DNA from: Sweltsa coloradensis
Taxonomy: Eukaryota; Arthropoda; Insecta; Plecoptera; Chloroperlidae
Assembly: GCA_024449915.1 (NCBI GenBank)
Contig: JAMZAV010000159.1
Span: 1,612,001 to 1,676,000, forward strand
Direction of reading: 5' to 3'
DNA length: 64,000 bases
Position numbers and translations under genes: made by a program. A model generated the notes under the pieces. The model was not told the origin of the DNA and ran no database searches. It was given only the letters and a program-made list of their open reading frames with translations. Below, piece by piece: positions 23,504 through 34,025 of this stretch. Every line of letters begins with the position of its first letter. The first letter of the stretch is position 1.

Positions 23504-24299
23504 ATGGAAACTTTCATGAACCCCGTTATTTCGTATTTAAATCGATTTCTTAGGGATTTACCGGGCATTGCTTGATGCTGGGCCTGAAAATTAGGAAATT
23601 AGCTGGTACTCTAACAAGCAACATATGAACCACGATTTTGTGACGTAACCTTTGCCCCTACCAAAACTATAGAAGACACCTTTTTTGCAGGGAATTGAAT
23701 GAGGAATATTTTTGCCATTGCGACATTTTGCGACATCTCCAACCAATTTGAAGATATTCGATAAGCCACCATTTTCCAATATGGCGGCCGAAGCTCCAGT
23801 CCGATTTTAGGGGAATTTTAGCATGTTGATTAGTATTATATACGGAAGGTCTCTGCAAAAATTCAGTGACATCGCAATTTTTTCCTCTAAACGTCAATAT
23901 AAGATCTTATTTGACAGGATTACTAGTCGATAGCAAATTTAAAGTCCACATATTATACTACAAGAGTTTTATGCATCTTAGTAAAACCTTCTTTTACATC
24001 CTGCATTAAGTATGCAATAATTTGGTTCCACAGCGCTTCTGTTTGATTGGAATCCAGCGCAGATTTGAAATTCAAAATCTTGACTAATGACCAGTGGTAT
24101 CCATTTCCGCTGACAGTTTTAAAAGAATGGTGCATTAATTTATTCCAAATCAGTATTCATAGTGTATTGAAGAATGAGTTGCTGTATGAATATTTAGTAC
24201 TATTAACCTAGATTACCTAGATTAATCGACTACAGTAAACAGAATTTTAATTATATGTCGCACACTGCAATGGCTGAAAACTCTTTATTGTGTTGTCTG
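23504..24299. other. No gene recognised
   Basis: Frames at 23591-23897 and 23953-24135 on the minus strand lack motifs and splice signals. AT-rich. Confidence 0.4.
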
Positions 24300-24390
24300 C
24301 AGTGACTCATGTGGTTAGAATATTGGTTCTAACTTCTAAGTGTCACTAAAGGACATGGGTTCTAATCCTGCATACTACATGGGAGTTGTG
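24300..24390 (+). repeat. tRNA-derived SINE head, type D
   Basis: A-box-like TGTGGTTAGAATATTGG and B-box GGGTTCTAATCCTGC with tRNA-like spacing (about 45 bases). Single copy in the window. Confidence 0.5.
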
Positions 24391-24699
24391 TAATTGTCCA
24401 TCATCCGCATCTATTGATAACTCATTAGCCGCTTGTATAGTATCTAACAGCACAATTGCACTATTACCTACGGACGTCAAGTACCGGTAACACAATCTAT
24501 CTTATCTATAAATTTATTCAAATTTGAAACTATGTAGTTAACTTACACCCTGCAATTAAAATTGCGGAATTAAAGTAAAGCATATCTTTTCTACCCATTC
24601 TTGAATATTTTCCAATAATGATGTCAGTGCGGTAGCAAATAGTGGCAGAGAGACTTGGGATACTAAGGGTTGTGTAGAGTTCAGTGTTAGTGGACAATG

Positions 24700-24815
24700 A
24701 ATCAAGGAAAAATAATTCATGATGAAAGTATCATTTACGTTAGGCCTAGTTTGTAAATTTTTTGACGAAAAATCAAATGCACGATTAATTAATTCTATCA
24801 CTGCCCATGTCGATA
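24700..24815 (+). repeat. Isolated partial unit of the 25.5-27.4 kb satellite
   Basis: Carries ACGAAAAATCAAATGCACGAT, ATTCTATCACTGCCCATGT and a CAATGAATCA start, the same landmarks as the main array. It is separated from the array by the minisatellite and a SINE. Confidence 0.75.
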
Positions 24816-24823
24816 CTGACATG

Positions 24824-25052
24824 ATTCGTAAGAGTCAATACGTATGAGCCGATGCGCAAGAGTCGATGCGTAAGATATGTACGAGCCGATACGTACGAGC
24901 CAATTCATAAGAGCCGATATGTACGAGCCGATATGTACGAGCCGCTTCGTACGAACCGATACGTACGAGCCGATTCATAAGAGCCGATACGTACGAGCCG
25001 ATACGTACGAGTTGATACGTATGAGTCTATACGTATGAGTCGATGCCTACGA
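24824..25052 (+). repeat. 14-bp minisatellite
   Basis: About 16 units of GAGCCGATACGTAC with drift (for example GAGCCGATTCATAA, GAGTTGATACGTAT). Because 14 is not a multiple of 3, the minus strand gives a 14-residue peptide repeat (RTYRLVRIGSYESA) open for about 80 codons (24905-25144). This is a by-product of the repeat, not a gene. Confidence 0.92.
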
Positions 25053-25080
25053 GTCATCATCTTGTTGATAACTTTGTGTG

Positions 25081-25310
25081 GCTTGTTGGTCTTGTGGTTA
25101 GGGTCTCTGCTTCCAATGCAGAAGGTCCAGGGTTCGATTCCCACTAGGCCTATAGGCAGAAGTTTTTAAACTTCTGATTTGGACTCAAGTCAATCAGTTC
25201 TTGTCTTAGGAATTAGTAAATGGTGACTTTAGAGCCGTCCTAGCAATGAGGCACATAATAAATTCAAAGTTGTTCTGAATCGGCCTTGTTGATTCTGGCG
25301 TTGATCCGCG
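25081..25310 (+). repeat. tRNA-derived SINE, type A
   Basis: Head with GGTCTTGTGGTTAGGG, a TCTGC/GCAGA arm and B-box GGTTCGATTCCC. The body has GGACTCAAGTC, TTAGGAATTAG, GCCGTCCTAGCAATGAG and TTGTTGATTCTGG, as in the minus-strand copy at 20515-20752. It stands between the minisatellite and the satellite array. Confidence 0.85.
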
Positions 25311-25439
25311 GGTGTTCGCACTGTTCATACCATCGATTGCTATATTTCCTATTAAAAAATATCCATCTTTGGTTGATTATCACTCACTCGTCGATTGCGT
25401 CGGGGCCTACAGGGTTGGTTTGGTCGCTTTGGTTTAATG

Positions 25440-25500
25440 TCCCCCACTGAAAATCAGTTATGTGTCTGAGTGGGTAGACTAAATATATTAATTTATTTAT
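25440..25500. repeat. Short hairpin repeat, copy 3
   Basis: CCCCACTGAAAATCAGTTAT, then CTGAGTGGG, AGACTAAATAT and a TTTATTTATTTA tail, matching 12851 and 13390. Confidence 0.75.
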
Positions 25501-25507
25501 TTATGAC

Positions 25508-27380
25508 CATGACATACTGTCATTTCACAATGAATTGGTTATTTGTCAATAGAATAACTCTCTTAATTATATTCTAGAAGAATATATTGATTTGGAGTCA
25601 GGCCATAAACCGACAAATTTGAGTTTTTTGACAAAAGTATCAAATGCACGATGAAGTAATTTGATTACTGCCCTCCTGTATACATAGTCGTGTCAGTTGA
25701 CTCAGTTCTCAGTTCGGTTCATTAAATGAGCAAGAAAACTGCACCTACATGTGTAGCCCGGAGTCAAGTAACCTAACGTAAATCTCTCAATTTTTATCAG
25801 ATTCCGATTAGGTTATTTGTCAATGGAAGGTTTTCTTATTAAAAATCTAGGAGAAGAGATTGATTTCGAGTTGGACCCTAAAGTAAAAAGACACTTTGCA
25901 ATTTTTTTTCGCAAATAAATTAAATGCACGATGGGGCAACTATATCATTCCCAAGGTGTACCTCTATAGATAGTTATGTTTATTGACGGTGGCAGTTTCC
26001 GGTTCTTTCATTAAATGAGTAAGAAAATCGCACCCGAAAGTCCGTCCCAGAGTAGTTACCTTTCTTATATCTCTCACTTTCTATTCGATTTCACAATGAA
26101 TAGGTTATTTGTCAATGGAAGGACTACATTATTAATATTCTAGTAGAAAATAGATTTTGAGTCCAACCTTTAATCAGGGTTGGTCTTTTTTGTCAAAAAT
26201 ATGAAATGCACGATGGCCCATCGTCGATGGGGCAATTCTATCACTTCCCACGTGTACTCTGTAGATAGTTGTGTATATTGACAGTGACAGTTCCCCATAC
26301 AATTAATTGAATGAGCAAGAAAACCACACCCAAAAGTCTGGCCTCAGGAGTAGTTATCTTCCGTAAATCTTTCAATTTCTATGCGATTTCACAATGAAAA
26401 GGTTATTTGTCAATTTCTTAGCTACTTTAATAATATTCTAGAAGAAAATATTGATTTTGACAAGGACACTAAATTGACAAATTTAGGCTAAAGGGGCAAA
26501 AGGTAGGGGGGATTTTTTTTTCTTTAAAAAAATGCACAATTGTACAATTCTTTAACTGCCGACGTGTACTATAGATAGATAGCCGTGTTGATTGGGAGTG
26601 ATAGTTTCTGGTCCGGTTTATTAAATGAGTCAGAAAACTGCACCCGAATGTCTGGCCTAGTCAAGTTACCTACCGTAAGCTTCCAATTTCTATCAGATTT
26701 CACAATGAATCAATTTTGTCAATATGGGAACTACCTTATTTATTTTCTCAAAAAAAAAAATTGATTTCAAGTTCAACAAATTTGCAAAGGGCGCATTTGT
26801 GAATTGAATTGTGAATGACAAAAATAAAATGCACGATAGCGCAATTCTATCACTACCCACATGTACTATATAGATATTAGATTGATTGGCAGTGTCAGTT
26901 CCCGTTTCGGTTTATTGAATGAGTAAGAAAACATCACCCGAAGATCCGGCCCCGAGTGTAGTTATCTTCCGTAAATCTTTCAATATCTATGCGATTTCAC
27001 GATGAATAAATGGGGTTATTTGTCAATGGAAGGACTCGCTTATTAAGCTAATAATCTAAACTGAAAAATTCAACAGATTCGTGTAGAAAAAATAAAATGC
27101 ACAATGGGGCAATTCTATCAATGCCCACATGTTCTCTATAGATAGATGTGTTGATTGACGGGGACAGTTCCCAGTTCGGTGCATTAAATGAGTGAAAAAT
27201 CATGACCTGAACAATTTCTATCCGATTTCACAATGAGTAGGTTTTTTGACAATGGAAGGACTCGATTATTAATATTCTACAAGAATAAATTGATTTTAAG
27301 TCGGACCCTAAATCGACAAATTTTCCTTTGTGAATTCTTTGACGAAAAAATAACATGCACAAAATAGGAGAGGAGTACTT
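25508..27380 (+). repeat. Satellite-like tandem array of about 290-bp units
   Basis: The landmark GGTTATTTGTCAAT and close variants recur near 25537, 25811, 26103, 26401, 26711, 27013 and 27240, spacing about 274, 292, 298, 310, 302 and 227. Each unit repeats AAATGCACGAT, AATTCTATCACTGCC, a TGTACTCTATAGATAG block, ATTAAATGAGTAAGAAAAC and CCGTAAATCT. The units are well diverged from each other, so the array is old. No long frame spans a unit. Confidence 0.9.
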
Positions 27381-27540
27381 ATCAAAATATGTAAGCAAGG
27401 TGGCTGGCTAAGTCTTCAAATATTGACGCCAATTTTCTCAAATTTCTGGATCAAAAAATTTAAAAATTCGTAAAAAGTCACAGTTACAAGATATAATTTT
27501 TAACCATCATTTTAGTGTAGGCCTAGTGTTACGCTATAGA

Positions 27541-28184
27541 CTAGGAAAACGCCAAAGTCGTTGTTGAACGAGGAGTGAGCCATGTGTAGAATAGGTACCC
27601 GGTAACATTCCTTTTCTTCCCCCTACCTTAGGCCTCCCTAGCCTATCATAGGCTAGAGTGGCGCATTATGGCTTTACAGTAGTTGATGCTCCCTTATACC
27701 AACTAAACTTAAAAACCCTATTATTTATACCAATATAATTATCAATTTAAAATGCAAATGTTCCCGCTTACTCAACACATGACGCGCTCACTCGTCTAAC
27801 AACGACTTTGGCGTTTTCCTAGTCTAGTTGGCTAAGGCGCCCTTATACTCGAAATGTGGGAGACCTGGGTTCAATCCCCTGGTCGGGAAAGATTTTGTTA
27901 TTTCTAGATTGTATTTTAAAAATGATTAAACATGTTTTGAAATGTATATAACGCAGTACAATACTATGGAAAACATAGCCAGTACGAAATACGTGAAAAT
28001 ATTGCAAGGTTTACTCAATCTCCGAGCGGAATTTGGGGGTACCTTGAGCGTGCAAGATTCGATAAACCTTGGGCACAGCATTCAATCACGGCCAGGCAAC
28101 TAACAAACAAAAAGTATTTTTTCAAAATCAAAACCATTGTCGTTAAAATAATTCCAACCCATTAGCAGCCTATTTTTCAATTTA
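27541..28184 (-). mobile_element. Helitron-like element, family 2, truncated at its 5' side
   Basis: CTAG at 27541 is followed by the family-2 subterminal and hairpin, and an opposite-facing hairpin end closes at 27822, forming a palindromic module. Then comes a SINE head (27823) and the same body as 8456-8780, ending at CAATTTAT where another element's 5' terminus starts (28185). Its own 5' module is missing. Confidence 0.7.
27823..27887 (+). repeat. tRNA-derived SINE head, type C
   Basis: GTTGGCTAAGGCGCCCTTAT, then GGGAGACC and GGTTCAATCCC, nearly identical to 8391-8455. It again starts at the base after a Helitron CTAG. Confidence 0.65.
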
Positions 28185-28620
28185 TTAGACGAGTGAGCGA
28201 AGCGAACGTAGTCTTTAACGCTACTCAATCGGGCCTTGGCCGTGAGCTTTGTCTGTAGTCTGTCCGATCCCATACGGCCTAATAGATTGAGTTGAAATTT
28301 TAAACACACATCCGTGACCAGGTAACTGAGAACTGCTATCAAAATGAGCAATATCTATTGTGATTTAAGCTCACAAGAATAAAAATGTGAAAAATTTAAA
28401 CTTAGATTGCAAATGTTTAAAATACCCATTAGTAAAATAGACACAGCCTATGAAAGTTTGCGATCAGATGAACCAAGTAAATGTTTATTATTTTGTTTTC
28501 ATTATGCATGGCTTCTGTCATTCTGTAAATGATGCTGGGCCATTGCTGGCTATCAAGGATACTATTTACACTTTGTTTGGGCTGGTGATGATCTACAAGA
28601 AACAGTGCGACGTATTTTAT

Positions 28621-29316
28621 CTCGGAAACATCAGCTGGTAAGTAGGGTAGTATATTACTTTCCGAAACTAGAATGCGAGCTCTGGCAGTCATTGTCGGGG
28701 ACCCCCATATTCTCGACGACCTTCCACACGACGACAGGACAAACGAACGATACAAAGACAGCGACACGAGCATGAACCCTCCCTTTTCTTTCACCTTTAA
28801 CCGTGGCTATTTCTGACCAGAACCAGCATGGGATTTTCCTCCCTATATCCTCTAGGCAAGAGTGTGATTTTTGACCTAGCAGTTGTCGCACCCTTAATCC
28901 AAACTAAAACGGGTGACGTATGGGACCAGCCTTTTTTCATAATAGGACGACGACAAACGGTTGACGCACCCTGAAACCAAAAAACTATAAACCACTTTCT
29001 CTGTTCGCCTAGGCCTAAATATTTTATTTTTTGGGGTTTATTTGGATTAAGGACGCGTCAACCGTTAGGTCATAATGCACGACTCTAGCCTAGGGGATGG
29101 GGAGGAGGGGCCCATGCTGGTCAGAACCAGCCATGGGTAAGGGGAGGAAGGGGAATTTCTCACGTCATGGTCATCATTGTCTTTGTCATCGTTCGTTGTG
29201 TCATTGTCACCGTCGTCGGGGAGGTCGTCAAGGGAAGGGGGAGGTGTCCCCGACAACGATTACCAGAGCTCGCCTCTGGTTTTGAGGAGTATAATATACT
29301 TCCCTCTTATTAGCTG
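28621..29316. mobile_element. Long imperfect palindrome element
   Basis: The left arm 28621-28905 and right arm 29035-29316 are complements. Both contain AACATCAGCT, AGTATATTA-type, GCGAGCTCTGG-type, GTCGGGGAC, GAAGGTCGTC-type and CCATGCTGG landmarks, with indels. A single arm is present at 38107-38372, and similar ends near 52540 (GGGCGAGCTCTGG) and 54670. A dispersed family with long inverted repeats; no transposase seen. Confidence 0.75.
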
Positions 29317-29547
29317 ATGTTTGCGAGGTGGACCTTTTCTCTTGAATCGCCTTTTACGATTAGCAGAGCCATGCTCTGGGCCAATTCTACCCCGAACCCA
29401 GACGGAATCGTCTTTAATTTTTCATACATTGACGCTGGAGGAAGTACCTGTTCTAAGAGTCATACACCGGGCGTTCCATTTAGCCTGGGGTGTAGCCTAT
29501 CTGTTCAACAAGGGTCTGTGACCACAAATGTTTGTATAAAGATTATA

Positions 29548-29848
29548 CTAGGGAAACGCCAAAGTCGTTGTTAGACGAGTGAGTGAGCCATGTGTTGAGT
29601 CACCACATTACAACACACACATTACACACACATTACTTTTCTTCCCCCTACCTTAGACTTCCCTAGCCTATCATTGGCTAAAGTGGCGCATTATGGCCGG
29701 ACAGTTGACGTGCTCTTAAACTTAAAAACTTAAAAACCCTATTATTTATACCACAATATAATTACCCAACTTAAATACAGTTAATGTTCACGGGTACTCA
29801 ACACGTGGCTCTCTCACTTGTCTAACAACGACTTTGGCGTTTCCCTAG
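29548..29848. mobile_element. Palindromic 3' module of the family-2 Helitron-like element
   Basis: Begins CTAGGGAAACGCCAAAGTCG and ends with its exact complement. The match continues through TTAGACGAGTGAGTGAGCC and TGTTGAGT, about 50 bases per arm. The core with AGTGGCGCATTATGGC is shared with the modules at 8087-8390 and 27541-27822. Confidence 0.85.
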
Positions 29849-30998
29849 TTATTTAAAAAATAAATAGTGCCAAAGTTAAGTTCATGCTACTTTCCCGTTA
29901 ATTGAATTAATGAATGAATTCAATTATTTGATTTAATCACCATTTGTTGTGTAAAATTAACACACCCAAACTGGGAACCATTTTTTGTAAGCATATTTTA
30001 CAAGAAAATAAATTTGTGGGAAATTCAACAAATGGGAAAGTAGCATTAACTTATTTTTGGGACTATTTATTTTTAATATTATACTTGCATTGTTTATATG
30101 GGTTACCCCCAAAAAGTGGCGGGAAAACATATTCCCACCGCCCACGAGAAGGCAAAAATTAACAATATTTATGTATATTTAGCATACTAATATTCAATTT
30201 TTTTCAAAAACCAAAAATCAACTTTTGCAAAAAATAATTAGAAAATATTTTTTTTATTTCTTTTACTTTCTCTCACACATAGAGAAATCTTATTCGATTT
30301 TTGATGATAATGTTGATGTATAAACTCGCAGGACACAACAACAAATGACGTCTAAATTCTAACATTTATTGGAAACGTATTACAGAGCAGAAGTGCTGTA
30401 GCGAATTTTTTCCCGACTGTATACGTAGCTAGCTGGCACATGTAAACTGTGGGTATCATGATTCCGGAAAGCGTTAGAAACGAAATTCCGGTAAACAAAA
30501 TTTAAAAAATGGGTGAATATTGATATATAGAGCTTTCACCTATATGTTGAATTAGCGCTTTTAGGCACAATAAAAACAAAAATTTGCTTTTATTTTCACT
30601 CCTAATATCTGCCTCTGTTAATAAGAGAAGGAATGAAAAATTGAGACTAATAAAAAAATAAATTAGCAATTGATATCGAGTAACAAATTTGCAATCCATC
30701 ATTTTCTATTTGATATAAATTATTCAGGGCTCGATTTTGATCTGGCATAATTAATTTGACATTCTTAGTAAAAAGTAAACCTACATTTTTGGACCGTTGT
30801 ACTCTACTGCCTGCCTAACATAATGCGAGTTGGTTAATGAATTTGTTTTTTTCTTTACTACTGGTTATTATGTTGACAACACATACAACAGTAATATCCG
30901 TATAACATTTGCCGTTTGCCACTCAAAAATATACATTTGACGGAAAACGGTATGGGGTAGCAGTATTGAGAAATGTGGTAGGAGATGAGTGCTGGTCA
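29849..30998. other. No gene recognised
   Basis: AT-rich with frames at 29944-30162 (plus) and 30502-30702 (minus), neither with a motif or splice context. Confidence 0.45.
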
Positions 30999-31135
30999 TA
31001 ATATGTAGGCAAGATGTCAAGGGAAAAGCGAGACACTGTGGTTTGAATGCTGTGTACTTAACGAGGAGCATAATATGTAGGCAAGATGTCAAGGGAAAAG
31101 TGAGACATTTTGGGATGCTGTGTACTTTACGAGGG
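30999..31135 (+). repeat. Tandem repeat, two units of about 70 bp
   Basis: CATAATATGTAGGCAAGATG, then TCAAGGGAAAAG and GAGACA occur at 30999 and again at 31069, each ending ATGCTGTGTACTT. Confidence 0.9.
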
Positions 31136-31197
31136 GTGACTTTCATGGATGTTGTGCAAGTATTGTATTGAATAGGTGGTGGTGGGTGGGTGATAAG

Positions 31198-31875
31198 TAG
31201 GGCTCGGATTTTTATGTGCTTAAAAACATAAAAATATGTATTTTATATTTGCTTAAAACAGAAGAATATGTGCTTAAAAATACAAAAATATTTGCTTAAA
31301 AATACAAAAAAAAGTGCTAAAAAAAAATCACCTTGGACTAACATGTGTCTTTATATACCCCCGTTGCAGTGTACCACAATCCACATTTTCAAATGTTCAA
31401 ATTTAATTGAATGTCGGTTTTCGGCGAGCACATTTTTGTATTGCGAAAAACTTTGCTCTACGTCACAGGATGTAACGGGTGCAAACTTAAAATTTGCAAT
31501 ATCAGACAACGAAAACTCTTCCTCGTTGGGGCTAGGTGTCCATCACCTTTTAGAATAGCACTTATTTGAACAAGTTTTTTGTACCCAATATTTTTAGACA
31601 GCACCGAGTTTAGTTTATGCAATTTTGAAAATGGTTTGGAAAGTAAATAACAGTTCTTGAGTTTATTAAAGTAAAGAATAGTGTTTTTTTGTTCAAAATA
31701 TGTGATTATGGCAAGGATAAGAGAAATATGTATTTATTAACAAAATATGCAAAAATATTTGATTAAAAAAACATATATTTGAGATCACAATCAAACAATT
31801 CGTGAAAAAGTGATCATGGGCATAGGTTTAGAGAACTTTATAAAAATATTTAAATACATAAGAATCCTAGCCCTA
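31198..31875. mobile_element. hAT MITE
   Basis: Ends TAGGGCTCGGATTTTTATG and, inverted, TAGGGCTAGGATTCTTATG. GTGATAAG is duplicated perfectly at 31190-31197 and 31876-31883. The left subterminal zone repeats TGCTTAAAAATACAAAAATA four times. No transposase domain; the frame 31268-31558 has none that I recognise. Confidence 0.92.
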
Positions 31876-32049
31876 GTGATAAGAGATGGTCCAGGTAGGA
31901 GCTTGGGGTGCACGGAGGAGAGGGGGAGGGAGAACATATAGGAATGGGCTTCTATGATAGGTTAATGAAGGGTGTGTACAGCATCTGGAGGGGAGGGGAC
32001 AGGGGATTATCCTTTGGATGTGATAGTGGGTAGTTGATTTGATTTATTG

Positions 32050-32214
32050 TTGCTTGACGGCTCTATTATTGCAGTCTCTATTTGAGACGATGAGTGGTGA
32101 TTGATAAGGGATGAAGACCATTACAAAAAACTCATGCCTTCTGCAGGATTCGAACCCGCGTAGAGCAATACGCTTCAGACTAGAGGTTTAATCATCTGAA
32201 CCACCCTAGACAGC
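32050..32214 (-). repeat. tRNA-derived SINE, type B, copy 2
   Basis: Minus strand: TAGGGTGGTTCAGATGATTA (A-box region), CGCGGGTTCGAATCCTGCAG (B-box), GGCATGAGTTTTTTGTAAT, then TTATCAATCACCACTCATCG and a TGCAATAATAG tail. It is the best preserved head of this family. Confidence 0.8.
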
Positions 32215-32583
32215 ATAAGGCCGGTGGAGGGTCGCTTGTATTGGAGGGGATGATTGATCGTAGGGTTCCAATAGTTGAGTTGCCATTAGGGAATGGAGGA
32301 AATTAGGCCTACGGATATAGTAACGACAATCGAGTGTGACAGTATGATAGGGTAGCCGGTAGATGTTGAAGGACTGCAAGGTGAGTGGGTGTAAGTGGAA
32401 GCAGAATGGTCTCTGGAGGAAAGGGGAAAAAATAAAATGTGGGGGAATTTTTTCTATATATTTTCGGATTGTTTAGGAAGACGTAGAAAAATGTATGTAG
32501 ACCTAGAAGAATGGGGAAGTGGTGAGCAGATTCATCAAAAAATGATATGATAGAAGAGGAAATTTAAATAGAATGTATGTAAA
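32215..32583. other. Purine-rich non-coding stretch
   Basis: G/A-rich, with many GGAGG/GTGGG runs continuing the composition seen at 31900-32060. No gene. Confidence 0.5.
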
Positions 32584-33312
32584 CTAGGCCGCTTCGCGAA
32601 CGCTTTTTCCAGTCGCGTTGATGGATGAGCATTTTTTTGAATATTTCTGTCCAATGATTACGTTTTTATGTGGAATCTCCTTACTTTTTCTATAGTTACT
32701 TGATATTACTTGTTCATTATACACCTGTAAAAGGCTTATATTAAAACCTTTATTTCTATGAATTTTGACCAACTTTTTCAATTTTTTCTTTCAAGAGGCA
32801 CTACATCACCATAATCTTTATGTCAATGTAAAATATGAACGTTGCGCCCAAATATCACGAAAATATCGTATTAAAAACCGGAGAAAAAATCGTAAAAGTA
32901 CGATTTCTATAAGAAATATTTTTTCAAATGTCTCTAAAATCATAACATATATGATTTCAGTGATTTTAAACGTTCCTATAAAGTTTCATCAATATCGGAG
33001 TAGCCGTTTGCCAAATATCACAAAATATCGCACTTAAAATTGAAAAAAATCGTAAAAGTACGATATTTATGAGAAATTTTCTTGATTGTACCCAAAAACA
33101 ATACAGCTCTAAGTTCAGAGATTTCGAAGGTCCCCTCCAATTTTCATCAAGATCAGATATGCCGTTTGCCCGGTAGAGAGGGAACAAACAGACAAAAATA
33201 CAAACAAAAACAAAACACCCGAGCTATTTTTCTTGGGGTATCGTAAGTATAAGTAAAAAAACAAAACAAAAAAACACAAAGTCAAATTGAAGTCTTCGCT
33301 TCGCTCATCCAA
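32584..33312 (-). mobile_element. Complete Helitron-like element, family 1
   Basis: On the minus strand it starts TTGGATGAGCGAAGCGAAGA at 33312 (after A) and ends CTAG at 32584 (before T). The 3' end has CTCATCCATCAACGCGAC and the hairpin with AACGC/GCGTT stem. The body follows 6011-6670. There is an internal partial duplication of the ACGATATTT/ATGAGAAAT block near 32900 and 33055. Confidence 0.85.
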
Positions 33313-33947
33313 TAAATAAATGCAAATAGGCAGGTAGACGCTAACTATTAGGGATACTTAGATGATGGGATGGAGGAGGAAGGGGTTCAAGGGAATGGGA
33401 AGTTGCATCAGCTCTTGAAAATACAAAAGGAAGGCGTAATATTATTACTGTGTGCTCAGGGAAATAGGAAGTATATTATCAGTCACCAGTGACCAGGAAA
33501 AGGTGGAGGCTCTCATATTACAAAGCAGGTGTTGCAAGAGGATGGTGTTACCGCAGGGCTACACACCACTCACTGTTTCAAATAGCAATGTAAGAAGGAT
33601 GTCGGCAAACACGGGTGCAAAGAAGGCAACAGGGGAGGATGGCTCGGGGCAGAGGTTTATGATAATTGGGGAATGATACTGCAGCAAGATATTCAGGAGA
33701 TGTTTATAAAATCCTTGAGAGGGCAAACGATCTATCCCGATACTCCTAGTTCTAAAGATTCAAGCTCACACCCTAGATGTAAAACCTTGCTTACTACTAC
33801 CACATACAGAACAAGATTATGTTATTATGCCAATTGTTTGGTTTTGCTAAATTTTTAGGGCCCTAGGAATCGGAATCGGCGATATTGTGTGCATTGGCAG
33901 AATTGGCAATGCCATGAACATGAACGAGCCAGCCACCAGAGTACAGC
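33313..33947. other. No gene recognised
   Basis: Frames 33452-33676 and 33673-33858 on the plus strand are moderately long but show no domain. They could be decayed transposon coding. Confidence 0.4.
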
Positions 33948-34025
33948 CAGTGTTGGGTAGGAACTTTTAAGAAAGCTAACGCGTTCATTTTCGGGAACTT
34001 TTAAAGGAACACGTTCCATTTTTAG

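Larger units (their letters stand above)
28185..29848 (+). mobile_element. Helitron-like element, family 2, probably complete
   Basis: Starts TTAGACGAGTGAGCGAAGCG after an A at 28184 and ends CTAG at 29848 before T. The subterminal CTCACTTGTCTAACAACG mirrors the start. The 5' module of about 210 bases is shared with 8962-8780 (minus strand) and 42370-42590. Inside lie a palindromic insertion (28621-29316) and the palindromic 3' module 29548-29848. The pairing of these two ends is an inference; the frame at 28450-28641 is not supported as a gene. Confidence 0.6.

Noticed and set aside
25081..25152. tRNA gene
   Set aside because: A and B boxes and an anticodon-like arm exist, but the acceptor stem is poor and the same head plus a long shared body recurs at 20515-20752, so it is a SINE.
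28450..28641. Exon ending in a GTAAGT donor
   Set aside because: The donor lies in the inverted repeat that starts the palindrome at 28621 (its mirror image is at 29300), so the splice-like site belongs to the repeat. No acceptor found.
33452..33858. Two consecutive plus-strand ORFs as a gene
   Set aside because: No domain, no clear splice sites, and they lie between transposons; possibly decayed transposon coding.
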